DNA of 64,000 bases from Pirellula staleyi DSM 6068 (GCA_945875845.1 CAMCMB010000021.1:1-64000), one strand, 5' to 3'; counted from the first letter of the stretch, positions 52,637 through 62,894 are shown. Notes: generated by a model not told the origin, from the letters alone. A program made the numbers and translations.

Positions 52637-53737
52637 ATGGTTCGGGAACGAAAAATAGTGGCAAGGTCGCCGGACGACGACGACGATGACGACGACGGAA
52701 AAAAGAACGACGGCAAAAAGAATGGCAAGACGGACGGCGGCGAAACTGCGGGCATGGTTAGCAGTCCGAACGCAATCCCCACTGGCGAGAACGACTCAGC
52801 GCTTCGTCCCAAGCGCATATCGGATATGGTCGGGCAAACCGAAGTGATGGATGTCATACGGATCGCCATGGATGCGGCCAAAAAGCGTAACGAGCCGTTG
52901 GGACATATTCTGTTTGATGGTCCACCTGGCTTGGGCAAAACGACATTAGCAACTTGCATCCCGCGCGAGATGGGGGTCAAAGTCGATATGACTAGCGGCC
53001 CCGTTCTTAAAGCTCCCAAAGAAATGATCCCCTACTTGACCAACCTTGAGCACGGTTCGGTGCTCTTTATCGACGAAATCCACAGACTACCCAAACCGGT
53101 CGAGGAATTCCTCTACACCGCCATGGAAGACTTTCGCATCGACATCATTCTCGGAGAAGGGGTCAACGCTCGAACGCTTAATTTGCAGTTGCAACAATTC
53201 ACTTTGATTGGCGCGACGACGCGTGCAGGCATGCTTAGTGCACCGCTTCGGGATCGTTTTCACATTCGGCAGCACTTGGGGTATTACTCGCAAGATGAGC
53301 TCGTAGAAATTTTGTCGCGCAACGCAACGAAACTAAACGTCCACTTGAACGCCGATGCGGCCGAAGAAATCGCCAAGCGAGCACGCGGAACCCCTCGGAT
53401 CGCGAACAATCGCTTTCTTTGGGTCCGCGATTTTGCGATGAGCAAATCGGATGGTCGAGTGACTTTGGATATGGCGCAGCGAGCGCTCGCGATGATGGGC
53501 ATCGACGATGTGGGGTTGGACAAGCAAGACCGTCGCTACCTCGAAACTCTGATTCGAGTCTTTCACGGAGGCCCAGCAGGCGTGGAAGCCATAGCTCACA
53601 CGATGAGTGTATCGTCGGACACGCTGGAGGACGAGGTTGAGCCGTTTCTGTTGCGGAGCGAGTATCTGATTCGCACGCAACGTGGACGGTGCGCGACCAC
53701 AAAAGCGTTCGCCTTGCTCAACATGAGCTCGCGTTAG
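52637..53737 (+). CDS. ruvB: Holliday junction branch migration helicase RuvB
   Basis: AAA+ motor that drives RuvA-bound Holliday junctions. The core has FDGPPGLGKTTLATCI (Walker A), SVLFIDEIHRLPKPVEEF (Walker B), IGATTRAGMLSAPLRDRF (sensor I and arginine finger region), RARGTPRIANN (sensor II) and a winged-helix end. The total of 366 aa is about 25-30 more than usual because of an N-terminal acidic and Lys/Asp/Gly-rich extension (eight Asp in a row at residues ~13-20). No ruvA or ruvC is adjacent. Confidence 0.97.
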   Translation: MVRERKIVARSPDDDDDDDDGKKNDGKKNGKTDGGETAGMVSSPNAIPTGENDSALRPKRISDMVGQTEVMDVIRIAMDAAKKRNEPLGHILFDGPPGLGKTTLATCIPREMGVKVDMTSGPVLKAPKEMIPYLTNLEHGSVLFIDEIHRLPKPVEEFLYTAMEDFRIDIILGEGVNARTLNLQLQQFTLIGATTRAGMLSAPLRDRFHIRQHLGYYSQDELVEILSRNATKLNVHLNADAAEEIAKRARGTPRIANNRFLWVRDFAMSKSDGRVTLDMAQRALAMMGIDDVGLDKQDRRYLETLIRVFHGGPAGVEAIAHTMSVSSDTLEDEVEPFLLRSEYLIRTQRGRCATTKAFALLNMSSR

Positions 53738-53825
53738 GAAGGGCGAATTTCACCTACCACTTGTGTAACCATTCTCTTTGGATCTTGCTCCCCTCGCCCT
53801 CACGAGAACATCGTAGGTGAATTCT

Positions 53826-54623
53826 TTACGCCAAATCCTGGCACAGTTTTTCCCAATGAGGAGCCAGGATGCTCAACGCTTGCGGATGGAGTCGCCCGTT
53901 GGTGGCGCAGATGCTGCTAGAACGATGCAATGGCAATGGCATGTTGTTGCAGTCGGTGGCTTTCCCGCCAGCTTCGGTTAGAAAAAGCTGCCCAGCGGCA
54001 TAGTCCCAGGGGTGCAATTTGTACTCAAAGAACAGGCCATATTGGCCGCATCCTAAATTGCAAAGATCCAGTGCTGCAGCTCCGAAGCGTCTCATGCCAT
54101 GAATGTTGTTGCGAAAGAAATCGCCAATGGTATCTAAGGTCGCTTCCATCATACGGCCTCGATCGTAGTAGAATCCGCAAACGATCATGGCTTCGTCCAT
54201 TCGCTCGGCTTTCTCGACCGACTGTCGAATCCCATCGTGCCATGCGCCTTGATTTCGAACCGCCACATACCAGTCGTCGGTGATCGGGTTGCACACAATT
54301 CCCAATTCCGGTTGGCCCGCATGGTAATATGCAACCGAAATCGCGAAATGCGGAATGCCGTGCATGAAGTTGCTTGTGCCGTCGAGGGGATCAATAATCC
54401 AAAGGTCCGTTGCGTCGGCGCGATCGCTGTGCGACTCTTCGGAGATGATCGCATGCTCTGGGAATTGCTGTTGGATCGTTCGGACGATCTCGCGTTCGGA
54501 ATCCAAGTCGGCTTGCGTGACAAAGTTTGCGGTTCCCTTGGTTTCGATTCGAACTTTGGTTTTATAGCGATCTCGGAGAATTTGGATTGCGCTGGCAACA
54601 GCCGAGATTGCCGTCGGGAGCAT
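53826..54623 (-). CDS. Inositol monophosphatase family protein (SuhB-like)
   Basis: Li-sensitive-type Mg-dependent phosphatase of 265 aa from the ATG at 54623 (MLPTAISAV); a longer frame starts at 54668. The metal-binding motifs are EESHSD, IIDPLDGTSNFMHG (DPxDG) and WDYAAGQLFLTEAGG (WDxAA). Substrate may be inositol-1-phosphate or another sugar phosphate; the family does not settle it. It is convergent with ruvB. Confidence 0.93.
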   Translation of the reverse strand: MLPTAISAVASAIQILRDRYKTKVRIETKGTANFVTQADLDSEREIVRTIQQQFPEHAIISEESHSDRADATDLWIIDPLDGTSNFMHGIPHFAISVAYYHAGQPELGIVCNPITDDWYVAVRNQGAWHDGIRQSVEKAERMDEAMIVCGFYYDRGRMMEATLDTIGDFFRNNIHGMRRFGAAALDLCNLGCGQYGLFFEYKLHPWDYAAGQLFLTEAGGKATDCNNMPLPLHRSSSICATNGRLHPQALSILAPHWEKLCQDLA

Positions 54624-54875
54624 CGGATGCTCGCACGAAGTCCGTATCCATTCATTCTGATTGTGCAAGTAAGCTACCCATCCCGTTCATGTCATTAAAA
54701 GAATCGATCGATTTTTCGATCGTTATTCTACCCGATCAACCGTTTCGTCCGCTTGAAAGGGAGAATGGTGCCGTCCAGCCTGTTTTGGAGCAGCAACTTC
54801 TCAAGGTCCTATAGTGCCACAAACGTTTCGCATATTTTTGCTTGGAAAGTATCATTCGACCATTGAGGTCATACC

Positions 54876-55829
54876 GTGTTGGCATCCACACTGCATCGCA
54901 TTTCTAGAATCTTTGATTTTTTCGACTCCGACGCCCAAAAGGCGAAGATGGAACATGTGATCGTTTGCTTAGCTGCAAGCGGATTCGTCATTCATTTAAT
55001 GCTAATTGCATTAGCTCAATCCGTCCCAAGCTTGAGAGTGGGTGTGCTTAGCCAGCTAAATTGCAACTTCCTACATGCAGTCTACACACCCTTCAGTTTT
55101 ATCTTGTTTTACGAAGTGATGCTGTTGGTGCTTGCTTTGCCTCGTTCGCACACGAGTTCCATTGGCAAGCAGTACGAGATTATCTCGTTGATCGTAATCC
55201 GACGTGTATTCAAAGACATTGGCGAATTCAGCGATCCGGCCAATTTGTTCGCGCAAACCGAAACGGCTTGGATGGTCCTCACCGACATGCTCGCTGCTGT
55301 TGCGATGTTTGCGCTCGTCACTTTATTTCAACGAATAAGTCAGACAGTTGCTCATTCGAAACCGCATTCGGATCTGGCCAGCTTTTTAGCGATAAAAAAA
55401 ACGGTTGCTGCCCTTCTATTTATTGTCCTGGTCCTACTTGCCATCTACAACGTCACGCAATGGGCCTCTGAGACTTTGGCGGAGTCATTGGGGCGGACCG
55501 CCGAAGCAAAAAATTTGGATTATTTTTTCTTTCCAGCGTTCTTTGAGTTCATGATCTTTACGGATGTGTTCCTGCTGATTGTTTCCATCCCGTTTTATGA
55601 TCGCTACGAGTATGTCATTCGCAACTCTGGGTTTGTTATTTCCACGGTTTTACTCCGTTTTTCCCTTTCGACACCGAAACCCTATGACCTTGCCATAGCC
55701 CTAGTCGCAATCGTCTATGGGCTATGCGTGCTAGGTGTTTTCTCCTACTTCACGCGGGTGATTGGGCCGTTTGTCGACAAACGATCTGCATCGGATGATG
55801 AGTCAAGCGGCGATTCCTTTGTGATTTGA
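54876..55829 (+). CDS. Polytopic membrane protein, unknown family
   Basis: 317 aa with about seven hydrophobic segments near residues 28-48, 63-90, 130-150, 170-192, 222-245, 255-270 and 278-300. No catalytic or transport motif was recognised. The last ~20 residues are polar and Ser/Asp-rich, likely cytoplasmic. It is an intact reading frame with no obvious partner gene and starts at a GTG (54876). Function not assigned. Confidence 0.75.
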   Translation: MLASTLHRISRIFDFFDSDAQKAKMEHVIVCLAASGFVIHLMLIALAQSVPSLRVGVLSQLNCNFLHAVYTPFSFILFYEVMLLVLALPRSHTSSIGKQYEIISLIVIRRVFKDIGEFSDPANLFAQTETAWMVLTDMLAAVAMFALVTLFQRISQTVAHSKPHSDLASFLAIKKTVAALLFIVLVLLAIYNVTQWASETLAESLGRTAEAKNLDYFFFPAFFEFMIFTDVFLLIVSIPFYDRYEYVIRNSGFVISTVLLRFSLSTPKPYDLAIALVAIVYGLCVLGVFSYFTRVIGPFVDKRSASDDESSGDSFVI

Positions 55830-55904
55830 TGTTCGTTTTTTCCCTTCGTCGTCGCCTTTTGCTCCGCAAAAGTTAGCGTTACTGACGACTAGGCGCTATT
55901 GAGT

Positions 55905-56102
55905 TTATTTCATCTGAGCTAACTCGTCGCCGAAATCTAGGACGGGTTCGCTCGGTTCGCCCAAACTACCGTCGGTGGTCAAGGCGTCTGTGCCCTTGGG
56001 GGCTGGCGTTTTTTTCGGACGCCCCCTTATGATAGTTACGATGGTAGCGACAACCAACCCGACCATGAACAGGATCCAAAGATAAGGAAGCAGAGCGTAC
56101 AT
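55905..56102 (-). CDS. Small single-pass membrane protein
   Basis: 65-residue protein with one strongly hydrophobic helix (LLPYLWILFMVGLVVATIVT, residues ~4-24), then a basic Arg/Lys/Pro stretch and an acidic end (SEPVLDFGDELAQMK). No family known. The ATG at 56102 is preceded by a GGAGGAA-like stretch only further upstream, so the start is moderately certain. Convergent with the preceding membrane protein gene. Confidence 0.6.
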   Translation of the reverse strand: MYALLPYLWILFMVGLVVATIVTIIRGRPKKTPAPKGTDALTTDGSLGEPSEPVLDFGDELAQMK

Positions 56103-56588
56103 GGCGGTCTTACATGGCTTGGTGGAGGAATGAGTATTTCCGAAGTCAACTTCCTAAAGCCTAATTTGCAGCGGCCGAATACACAAGTTTTCTGGCGCGA
56201 TACTTAGCGAGAAGTACGGAAAGAATTTTAGGGTCGGATTCTGCTCAGCCAACCCTCAAAACAAACAAATCCGTGAGGTATTTTCTCAAAAAACCTACCT
56301 TGAACCGGTCAATCGGCTCACCTGGTAGCGGAACAGCGCACACTGTCCGGTGCGGAGTGACAAATTACTTGGGAATTCACCGGACGGCTCGCGCCATTCC
56401 GCTAAAAGTCGGGCGAGGTGGAGAGCTGGAACGCCAAGGAACCAGAGATGTGAGGTCCTTCAAGGATTTTGGTCAGAAAGAATTTCACAAATGAATTATA
56501 GTAGGAGTGCGATCAAACGCTCCCCACCTTTTCCCCCGCCTTTCCACCCCGCCGTAGCACCTTTCTACCCAAAAACCGAATTCGACCG
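56103..56588. repeat. Long imperfect inverted repeat (56326-56404)
   Basis: A 27-base left arm (56326-56352, tagcggaacagcgcacac...) pairs with the right arm 56378-56404 (caccggacggctcgcgcc...), with a few mismatches and a 25-base loop. The right-arm sequence also occurs at 49037-49061. No gene was found in the rest of the stretch before 56589. Confidence 0.7.
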
Positions 56589-59500
56589 ATGTTTGCGAAC
56601 TATTTCATAGCATTTCTCTTCGTTTTTTCGCTTTATTTGTGCGTACCTCCGGCTTTGGTGTCCCAAGAACCGGATTTGGCGAGTTTGGTACACCCAGACG
56701 TCGCGGAACGTTTGAGCTTGGAAGACGCTCAACGATCCACAATTCAAAATCTTCTCCAGTCCCGAGCTGAGGAATTGGCGCGACAAACGGACAAAGCATC
56801 CCAAGACAAGCTTAAGGCAGATTTCTCGAAACGAATCTTGGCTGTTTTAAACGACCAGCAGCGTGCGAAGTTGATTGAAACGCAAACGCCGAAGAAACTC
56901 ATGTTTCAATTCAGGGAGATGAAATGGGATGCGGTGCTCGATTGGTTCGCAAACCAACAAGATTTGACTTTGGTAATGGATCAAATCCCACCTGGAACAT
57001 TTACCTACAGCGATACACGCTCGTATTCGCCGAGCGAAGGAATCGATCTGCTCAATAGCGTACTGATGACGCGTAATTTCTCGCTTGTTCGCCGCGAGAA
57101 AATGCTGGTCGTAATGGCCCTAAGCGATTCAATACCCCTCGAGCTGCTTCCACGAGTCAAACTCGAAGAACTCGTGAAACGCGGCCGCTTTGAGTTGGTG
57201 AGTGTTGTTTTTCCACTGGGGGGGCGACCAATTGACGTCGTGCTCCAAGAAGTAAAACCGTACTTGAGCAGCTATGGACGGGCTGTGCCATTGGCGCAAG
57301 GCAGTCAAGTTTTGGTCGTTGAAACGGCGGGGAAAATGCAGACGATCAACGAGCTGATCGCTTCGGTGCCGTTGCCGAAGGCCGCACCGAAAGTACAGCC
57401 ACCGCCGCCGCCGCCCAGCCCGGTTTTTGCCTCCTACCCGCTTGGCGGTTTGGACGCAGCCCGCGCTTTGGAGACCATCCGCAAGCTCATCCCCAGCACC
57501 CAGATCACGGTCGACGACAAAACGGGCGTTCTTAGTGCATTCGTGATTCCCGATCAGCAAGCCGCTATCAAGCTGGCTATCGACCAGATGACGGCAAACG
57601 CATCTCAGTTATCGTCGTTCGAGTCCGTCGCGTATGAGCTAACTTGGTCAGGCGCCCCTGCGGAAGAGATTAAGAAGCAGATACTAAACTTGGCACCCAA
57701 CGCAACCGTAACTGCGACGACCGATCGCATTCTCGTAATCGCCCGAGCGGAAGAACAAAAACTGATCAAAACCAGTTTGGCCACTTTCGACGTGGTTCCA
57801 GCCGAAGCTGGCAAATCATTCGAAGCTGGCAAATCCATCCAAGTATTTGAGATGGATCCGACGGTAGCCCAGTTGGCCGAAGACGCCCTCCAATCTTTTT
57901 TGCCGAAAGGTCAGATCGCTTCCAACGGCAAGACCGGTAGCTTGATTGTTCGCGGCTCCCAAGAGGATCTGAGAATCGCGACGGAATTGGTCGAAATTTG
58001 GAAACGCTCACAGTCCGCAACCCAGCTCGTATTCCGTGTCTTTCCGCTTGAACAAAAAGCTGACCCGAAGTGGTTGGCGACGATCCAAAAAGTGGTACCA
58101 AATACCAATGCCTGGTTAGGGGATGATGGAAAGCAATTGATGTTGCTCGCACGCGCCGCCGAGATCGAATTGGTCGAAAAGATGTTGCCCGAATTGCAGA
58201 GTTTGTTACCGAAGCCCGACGAACGCAAGTTGCAGATCTATGAACTTTCCAAGAGTCAACTCGCCCGCCGAAGTAGTTTGACCGACTTGCCATCTAGTTT
58301 GCTCAATATCAAATTGGTCGACGGTAGCAACAAGCAAGAGCTCTTGGTTTGGGCAACAACCGAACAGCATACCGAATTCGCTAAGCTATTGAAGGGATTA
58401 GACCAGCCAGCACCTGTCCCCTTGCCAACGGTTCCCAGGATTTATCCGATTACGGTCCAGGACAGTTCGCTCATTGTTCAGATTCTAACATCCGAATTCC
58501 CCGATGCCAAAATCACGGCGGATGCGGATGGTACTAAGCTGACTGTGTTGGCAGATGCGGAGTCACAGACAAGACTTGAAACCCGCCTTAGTTTATTCAA
58601 CGAACAACTTCCAAAAAAGACGGAGCTCACTCTAGAAACCTATTCGGTCCGCGGCATGACGGCGGCCAGTTTGCAAGTGGCTCTCGCCCCATTGCTTACA
58701 AAAGCGCGAGTCAACTTGGATAGCGTAGGGAATAGACTACTCGTTGGGGCGGATGTCAAAACACACCAAGAAATTTCGGATTTGGTCAAGGCGCTGTCGG
58801 AGAAACTTGGTGTCGAGCAACAGCAAATTGTCGTGGCTTATCCGCTGGAGCATGCGCTGCCGTCGCAGGTGAAGATCGTCTTCGATCAACTTGCGTTGGG
58901 AACGACGTCCATCGCGGATGACAAACTCAGGCAGTTCGTTGTAACAGGACCACTTGCGACTCAAGCGATCGCGAAAGCCACCATCACTCAAATCGATCGA
59001 CCATTGCAATCGGGTGGGGGATCGCAAGAGATTCGCTCGTATGACGCTAAGAAATTGCAAGCGTCGGCGTTGATTCCGACGTTGCAAAAATTATGGCCCG
59101 ATTTGCAGTTGTCGGCCGACGCCACCGCGAACCGCATTATCGCCTCTGGGTCCCACAAGGAGCTCGAGCAACTGGACGCGGCCATAGAACGATTGATGGC
59201 GGCCCCTGATGGCAAGCCGCAGGTTGTCCAGACGTACCCGGTTCCTGCAGGCGACATGCTCACGCTGGCATCGATCCTTGGCCAAATCGCACCCCAAGCC
59301 GTAATCAGTAGCGATATCACCTCGCGAACCGTGACAGTTTGGGCGGGAGAAGATCAACAAGCGCGAGTCCAGCAAGCCCTAGAGCAAATTAGCAAGACTG
59401 CACAAGCCGCCAAAGAAGTCGCAACCTATCAAGTCAAACCGACTCAGGTTGTTGCAGTGCAAACCTCCTTGCAATCTCTTTTCCCTACGATTGGCGTTGC

Positions 59501-62500
59501 CGCCGTTCCAACGACTGGCCAACTGATTGTGGTTGCATCTGCGGATCAGCAGAAGCGAATTGCAGAAGTCGTTGAGTTAATGTCGAGTGGTCCCAACGCG
59601 TCGGAGCAAACGATCAAGGTCTTTCCCGTGGACGCCGAAGGTGCGGAGTTAACCAACTTGTTGAACGCTCTTCAATCGACTCTTCCACCTCAGATCAGGC
59701 TTGAGCCAAACTTGATCAACAGCACCATCATGGCGATCGGTACGCCAGAAGAATTAGAGGCGGTCGCGGCGAAAATGGATGAGTTGAAAAAGCAAATGCC
59801 TGCACCCGAGCCAACCGTGTCGAAGGTCTACAAACTTCGCTACACCACCACCAGTGGTGCGCTTGCCATTTTGCAGCCTTTGATGCCAAAGGCAATTTTT
59901 GTTCGCGATTCTGTGTCGAGAAGCCTAGCGGCCACCGCTAAAGCTAACGACCACCGGAAAATTGAAGAGTTCTTGAAGCAATTTGATGTGCCGACCGAGC
60001 CTGCCACCTATATGGTGAAACCATCGCAAGCGTTGATCGTTCAGTCCTCTTTAAAAGCCCTCTTTCCGCTGCTTGAGATCACTTCCGACCCAACTACCGG
60101 CCAATTGATCGTCATCGCAACGTCCGATCAGCAGGCGCGTGTCGCGGAAGTCGTGGAGTTGATGGCCAGTGGCCCCAATGCCTCGGATCGTACGATAAAA
60201 GTATTCAAGATCGATATGGAACGCGTTGAAATGACCGGCCTGCTCAGTGCGCTGCAAGCGACCTTGCCATCCCAAATTAAACTGGAATCCAGTACTCGCA
60301 ACGGTACGATTCTCGCTATCGGAAGCCCGGAAGAATTGGCGATGGTTTCAGACAAAATCACAAAACTGCAACAAGAACTTCCCGTTCCCGATGCGAACTC
60401 ATCCGTTGTTTATCCGCTGCAATATGGGAGTTCGTTGAGCGCCCTGACGATTCTCCAGTCTTTGGTGCCGCGAGCCACGCTTGTCCAAGACGCAACCTCG
60501 CGCACAATCGCTGCGACGGCGAAGGCACACGAGCACCAGAAGATCAAAGATTTTCTTACCGCTTTCGATCTCCCGAAATCGTCCAATCGGGAAACGCACG
60601 TGTATCGATTGAGGCAAGCAAGCGCTCGTGGGTTGTCGACCGTGCTAGTGGATCTCATGCCGGACGCAACCATCTATGGCTCTCGCGAAGAAGGTGTGCT
60701 TATTGCAACCGCGACACCCGAACAACACAAGCGAATCGAATCGATCGTCAAAGATTTTGATGTCGATCTTCAAAACAGTGCGACTCGCGTTTTTGCGATT
60801 GGAAAAGGGAATGCAACTTCGTTGAAAGCCGCCCTCCAAGGCTTTTCGCTAAAAGCGACGGCCACTGCCGACCTAGCTACGAACAGCCTAATCGTGACTG
60901 CCCCTGCCGCAGAGATGGAGCGGATTGCCCAGATCGTTACCGAAGTGGAATCCGGCAGCTCGAAGCAGAAAAACACGCGGTTCTATCCGCTTGTTGGAGC
61001 CGAGCCTGTACCACTCGCCAAGGCTATGCAAGAAAGTTTCGCAAAAGCAAGTTTTTCTGCGGACACGGTAAGCGGTGGTGTTTTTGCAACAGCGACCGAG
61101 GACGATCAACTCGAAATCGCGAAAGTGGTCGACGAGATCAATGCCCAGCCGACCAAACTCCCCACACTGAAAGCATTTGTTCTCAAGCACGCAAATCCAG
61201 AGAAGGTAGCCGAGGCACTTCAAAACGCATTTGGGAGACGCACGACTGCGGGCGTCAGTTTCAGTCGCGAAGCGAAGAGTGTTTTTGTTGTCGCCGGTCG
61301 TCAGGATTTGACGGTAGCTGAGCAATTGGTCGAACAATTCGATGTGCCAGACTCTTCCATCGACTCCAAGAGACTTCAACTCTTTTCCTTGAACGGAGCC
61401 GACGGAAAATCGCTGATCACTTCGATAGAGAGCCTTTTTAAGGAAGATTCAAACCGCGTCGATGTGAAATACGATCCGCTCAATCAACAGCTAATCGTCA
61501 CGGGGACTGCATCCCAGCTCAAATCGGTGGAGGAGGCCGTTAAGCAGTTTGCGCCTCCGCCGCGTGAGCTCGAAATCATTCAGTTGAACACGGCAGATCC
61601 CTTCTCCTTCAAGTTAGCAGCCGACGCGTTGTTTCAAGACGAAGCCGTATCAAGTGCACCGATGATCTCAGTCGATGCCAATCAACAACAGGTCTTGGTC
61701 CGAGCAACCAAAGATCAACTAGAGAGTATTCGCAAACTTCTGCAGCAGATGGGGGAAACGCAAACCACCAAAACCACCGATGTCTCGGCTGGATCGGGGC
61801 GATTGCGATTCGTACCTATTAAACGCAGCTCTAAACAGCTGTTAGAGGATATTCAGAAAGTGTGGCCGAACATGCGAAGCAATCCGATCAACGTCATGAA
61901 CCCTATGCCGATCGAGCCGGGAACAAAAGAGGCAGTACCGCCGCAGCCCGTAGCACCCAAAAAGACAGACGACTTGGGGCAATCTCGCTCGAAGGTGGTC
62001 GAAAGATTGGCAAGCGCACAAGCAATGCCGGATAACCAGCAAATTGCATCCGAACAACGCCCACCGATCATCGTTGTAACGGGGGAAGATCAATGGACAT
62101 TGGCGTCCGATGACTTGAATGCCCTAGATGCATTCACGCAACTTCTCGATTCACTGATGAGCCCGAAAGTGACTCCCTTTGCAACCGCCGGAAATTTCTC
62201 CGTTTACATTTTGCGACACGCGGACGCGAGCCACTTGCAGGAGATTCTTGTCGACCTCTTCCGGACGGGAGACAGTGGGAGGCGCACCTCTCTATCCGAC
62301 GCGTTACAAAGGGTAAAAATCGTCGCGGATGCACGCATTAACGGCTTAATCATCGGGGGAAACCGGGCGGATCGAAAAATTGTCGAAGAACTGTTGGCAG
62401 TTTTCGACTCTGAGGACCTGCTCGATACGCTTCAGCAGATCACTCCGAATATCGTACAGCTCGAAAGTGCGAGTGCAAAAAATGTGGTGAGCATTATTCA

Positions 62501-62825
62501 GAGTGTCTATAAGTCGCAATTTACGACAGGGGCCGGAAGAGTGCCCGTAGATATACCGGAGGGCGTTTCGGCGGACGTTGCGACGGTACTGCAACAAATC
62601 AATGCTCAGTCCGCAGGTCCATTGCTAACCGCAGCCGTTGACGACAACACCAACTCCATCGTACTCAGGGGCCCTACAAGCTTGACGGCTGAGGTGCGAA
62701 CTTTCATTGAAAAGTTAGATCAACAATCTGGGACAGCATCCGCCCGCCGGGTTCAGTTGCTGCGTCTCGAGTCCACCAATACCAAGAACCTTGAAAAAGC
62801 CCTCAATCTACTGCGATCCAAATAG
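56589..62825 (+). CDS. Giant exported protein of ~26 secretin N-domain-like repeats, no pore domain
   Basis: 2078 residues. A signal peptide (FIAFLFVFSLYLCVPPALVS) precedes a planctomycete-type helical lead (HPDVAERLSLEDAQR) and an N0-like domain near 100-175 (FREMKWDAVLDWFANQQDLT). From ~180 to the end come about 26 modules of ~60-85 residues. Each has a beta-strand start (x-YPL-), a helix, a strand with D-x-T-x-x-L-x-V-x-A/G and a helix, like NolW/secretin N1-type domains. The terminal beta-barrel and gate of a secretin are absent, and the last module is incomplete (RRVQLLRLESTNTKNLEKAL then stop). Two ~193-residue blocks at 945-1137 and 1138-1330 are close duplicates. A GspE-type ATPase follows, so a type II secretion or pilus role is likely. 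Confidence 0.82.
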   Translation: MFANYFIAFLFVFSLYLCVPPALVSQEPDLASLVHPDVAERLSLEDAQRSTIQNLLQSRAEELARQTDKASQDKLKADFSKRILAVLNDQQRAKLIETQTPKKLMFQFREMKWDAVLDWFANQQDLTLVMDQIPPGTFTYSDTRSYSPSEGIDLLNSVLMTRNFSLVRREKMLVVMALSDSIPLELLPRVKLEELVKRGRFELVSVVFPLGGRPIDVVLQEVKPYLSSYGRAVPLAQGSQVLVVETAGKMQTINELIASVPLPKAAPKVQPPPPPPSPVFASYPLGGLDAARALETIRKLIPSTQITVDDKTGVLSAFVIPDQQAAIKLAIDQMTANASQLSSFESVAYELTWSGAPAEEIKKQILNLAPNATVTATTDRILVIARAEEQKLIKTSLATFDVVPAEAGKSFEAGKSIQVFEMDPTVAQLAEDALQSFLPKGQIASNGKTGSLIVRGSQEDLRIATELVEIWKRSQSATQLVFRVFPLEQKADPKWLATIQKVVPNTNAWLGDDGKQLMLLARAAEIELVEKMLPELQSLLPKPDERKLQIYELSKSQLARRSSLTDLPSSLLNIKLVDGSNKQELLVWATTEQHTEFAKLLKGLDQPAPVPLPTVPRIYPITVQDSSLIVQILTSEFPDAKITADADGTKLTVLADAESQTRLETRLSLFNEQLPKKTELTLETYSVRGMTAASLQVALAPLLTKARVNLDSVGNRLLVGADVKTHQEISDLVKALSEKLGVEQQQIVVAYPLEHALPSQVKIVFDQLALGTTSIADDKLRQFVVTGPLATQAIAKATITQIDRPLQSGGGSQEIRSYDAKKLQASALIPTLQKLWPDLQLSADATANRIIASGSHKELEQLDAAIERLMAAPDGKPQVVQTYPVPAGDMLTLASILGQIAPQAVISSDITSRTVTVWAGEDQQARVQQALEQISKTAQAAKEVATYQVKPTQVVAVQTSLQSLFPTIGVAAVPTTGQLIVVASADQQKRIAEVVELMSSGPNASEQTIKVFPVDAEGAELTNLLNALQSTLPPQIRLEPNLINSTIMAIGTPEELEAVAAKMDELKKQMPAPEPTVSKVYKLRYTTTSGALAILQPLMPKAIFVRDSVSRSLAATAKANDHRKIEEFLKQFDVPTEPATYMVKPSQALIVQSSLKALFPLLEITSDPTTGQLIVIATSDQQARVAEVVELMASGPNASDRTIKVFKIDMERVEMTGLLSALQATLPSQIKLESSTRNGTILAIGSPEELAMVSDKITKLQQELPVPDANSSVVYPLQYGSSLSALTILQSLVPRATLVQDATSRTIAATAKAHEHQKIKDFLTAFDLPKSSNRETHVYRLRQASARGLSTVLVDLMPDATIYGSREEGVLIATATPEQHKRIESIVKDFDVDLQNSATRVFAIGKGNATSLKAALQGFSLKATATADLATNSLIVTAPAAEMERIAQIVTEVESGSSKQKNTRFYPLVGAEPVPLAKAMQESFAKASFSADTVSGGVFATATEDDQLEIAKVVDEINAQPTKLPTLKAFVLKHANPEKVAEALQNAFGRRTTAGVSFSREAKSVFVVAGRQDLTVAEQLVEQFDVPDSSIDSKRLQLFSLNGADGKSLITSIESLFKEDSNRVDVKYDPLNQQLIVTGTASQLKSVEEAVKQFAPPPRELEIIQLNTADPFSFKLAADALFQDEAVSSAPMISVDANQQQVLVRATKDQLESIRKLLQQMGETQTTKTTDVSAGSGRLRFVPIKRSSKQLLEDIQKVWPNMRSNPINVMNPMPIEPGTKEAVPPQPVAPKKTDDLGQSRSKVVERLASAQAMPDNQQIASEQRPPIIVVTGEDQWTLASDDLNALDAFTQLLDSLMSPKVTPFATAGNFSVYILRHADASHLQEILVDLFRTGDSGRRTSLSDALQRVKIVADARINGLIIGGNRADRKIVEELLAVFDSEDLLDTLQQITPNIVQLESASAKNVVSIIQSVYKSQFTTGAGRVPVDIPEGVSADVATVLQQINAQSAGPLLTAAVDDNTNSIVLRGPTSLTAEVRTFIEKLDQQSGTASARRVQLLRLESTNTKNLEKALNLLRSK

Positions 62826-62894
62826 CCGAATGGCCAATTGCGTAGGACGCCGACGGGTTCACCCATATCGGCACGAGATGATTCTTTTTCGCTT

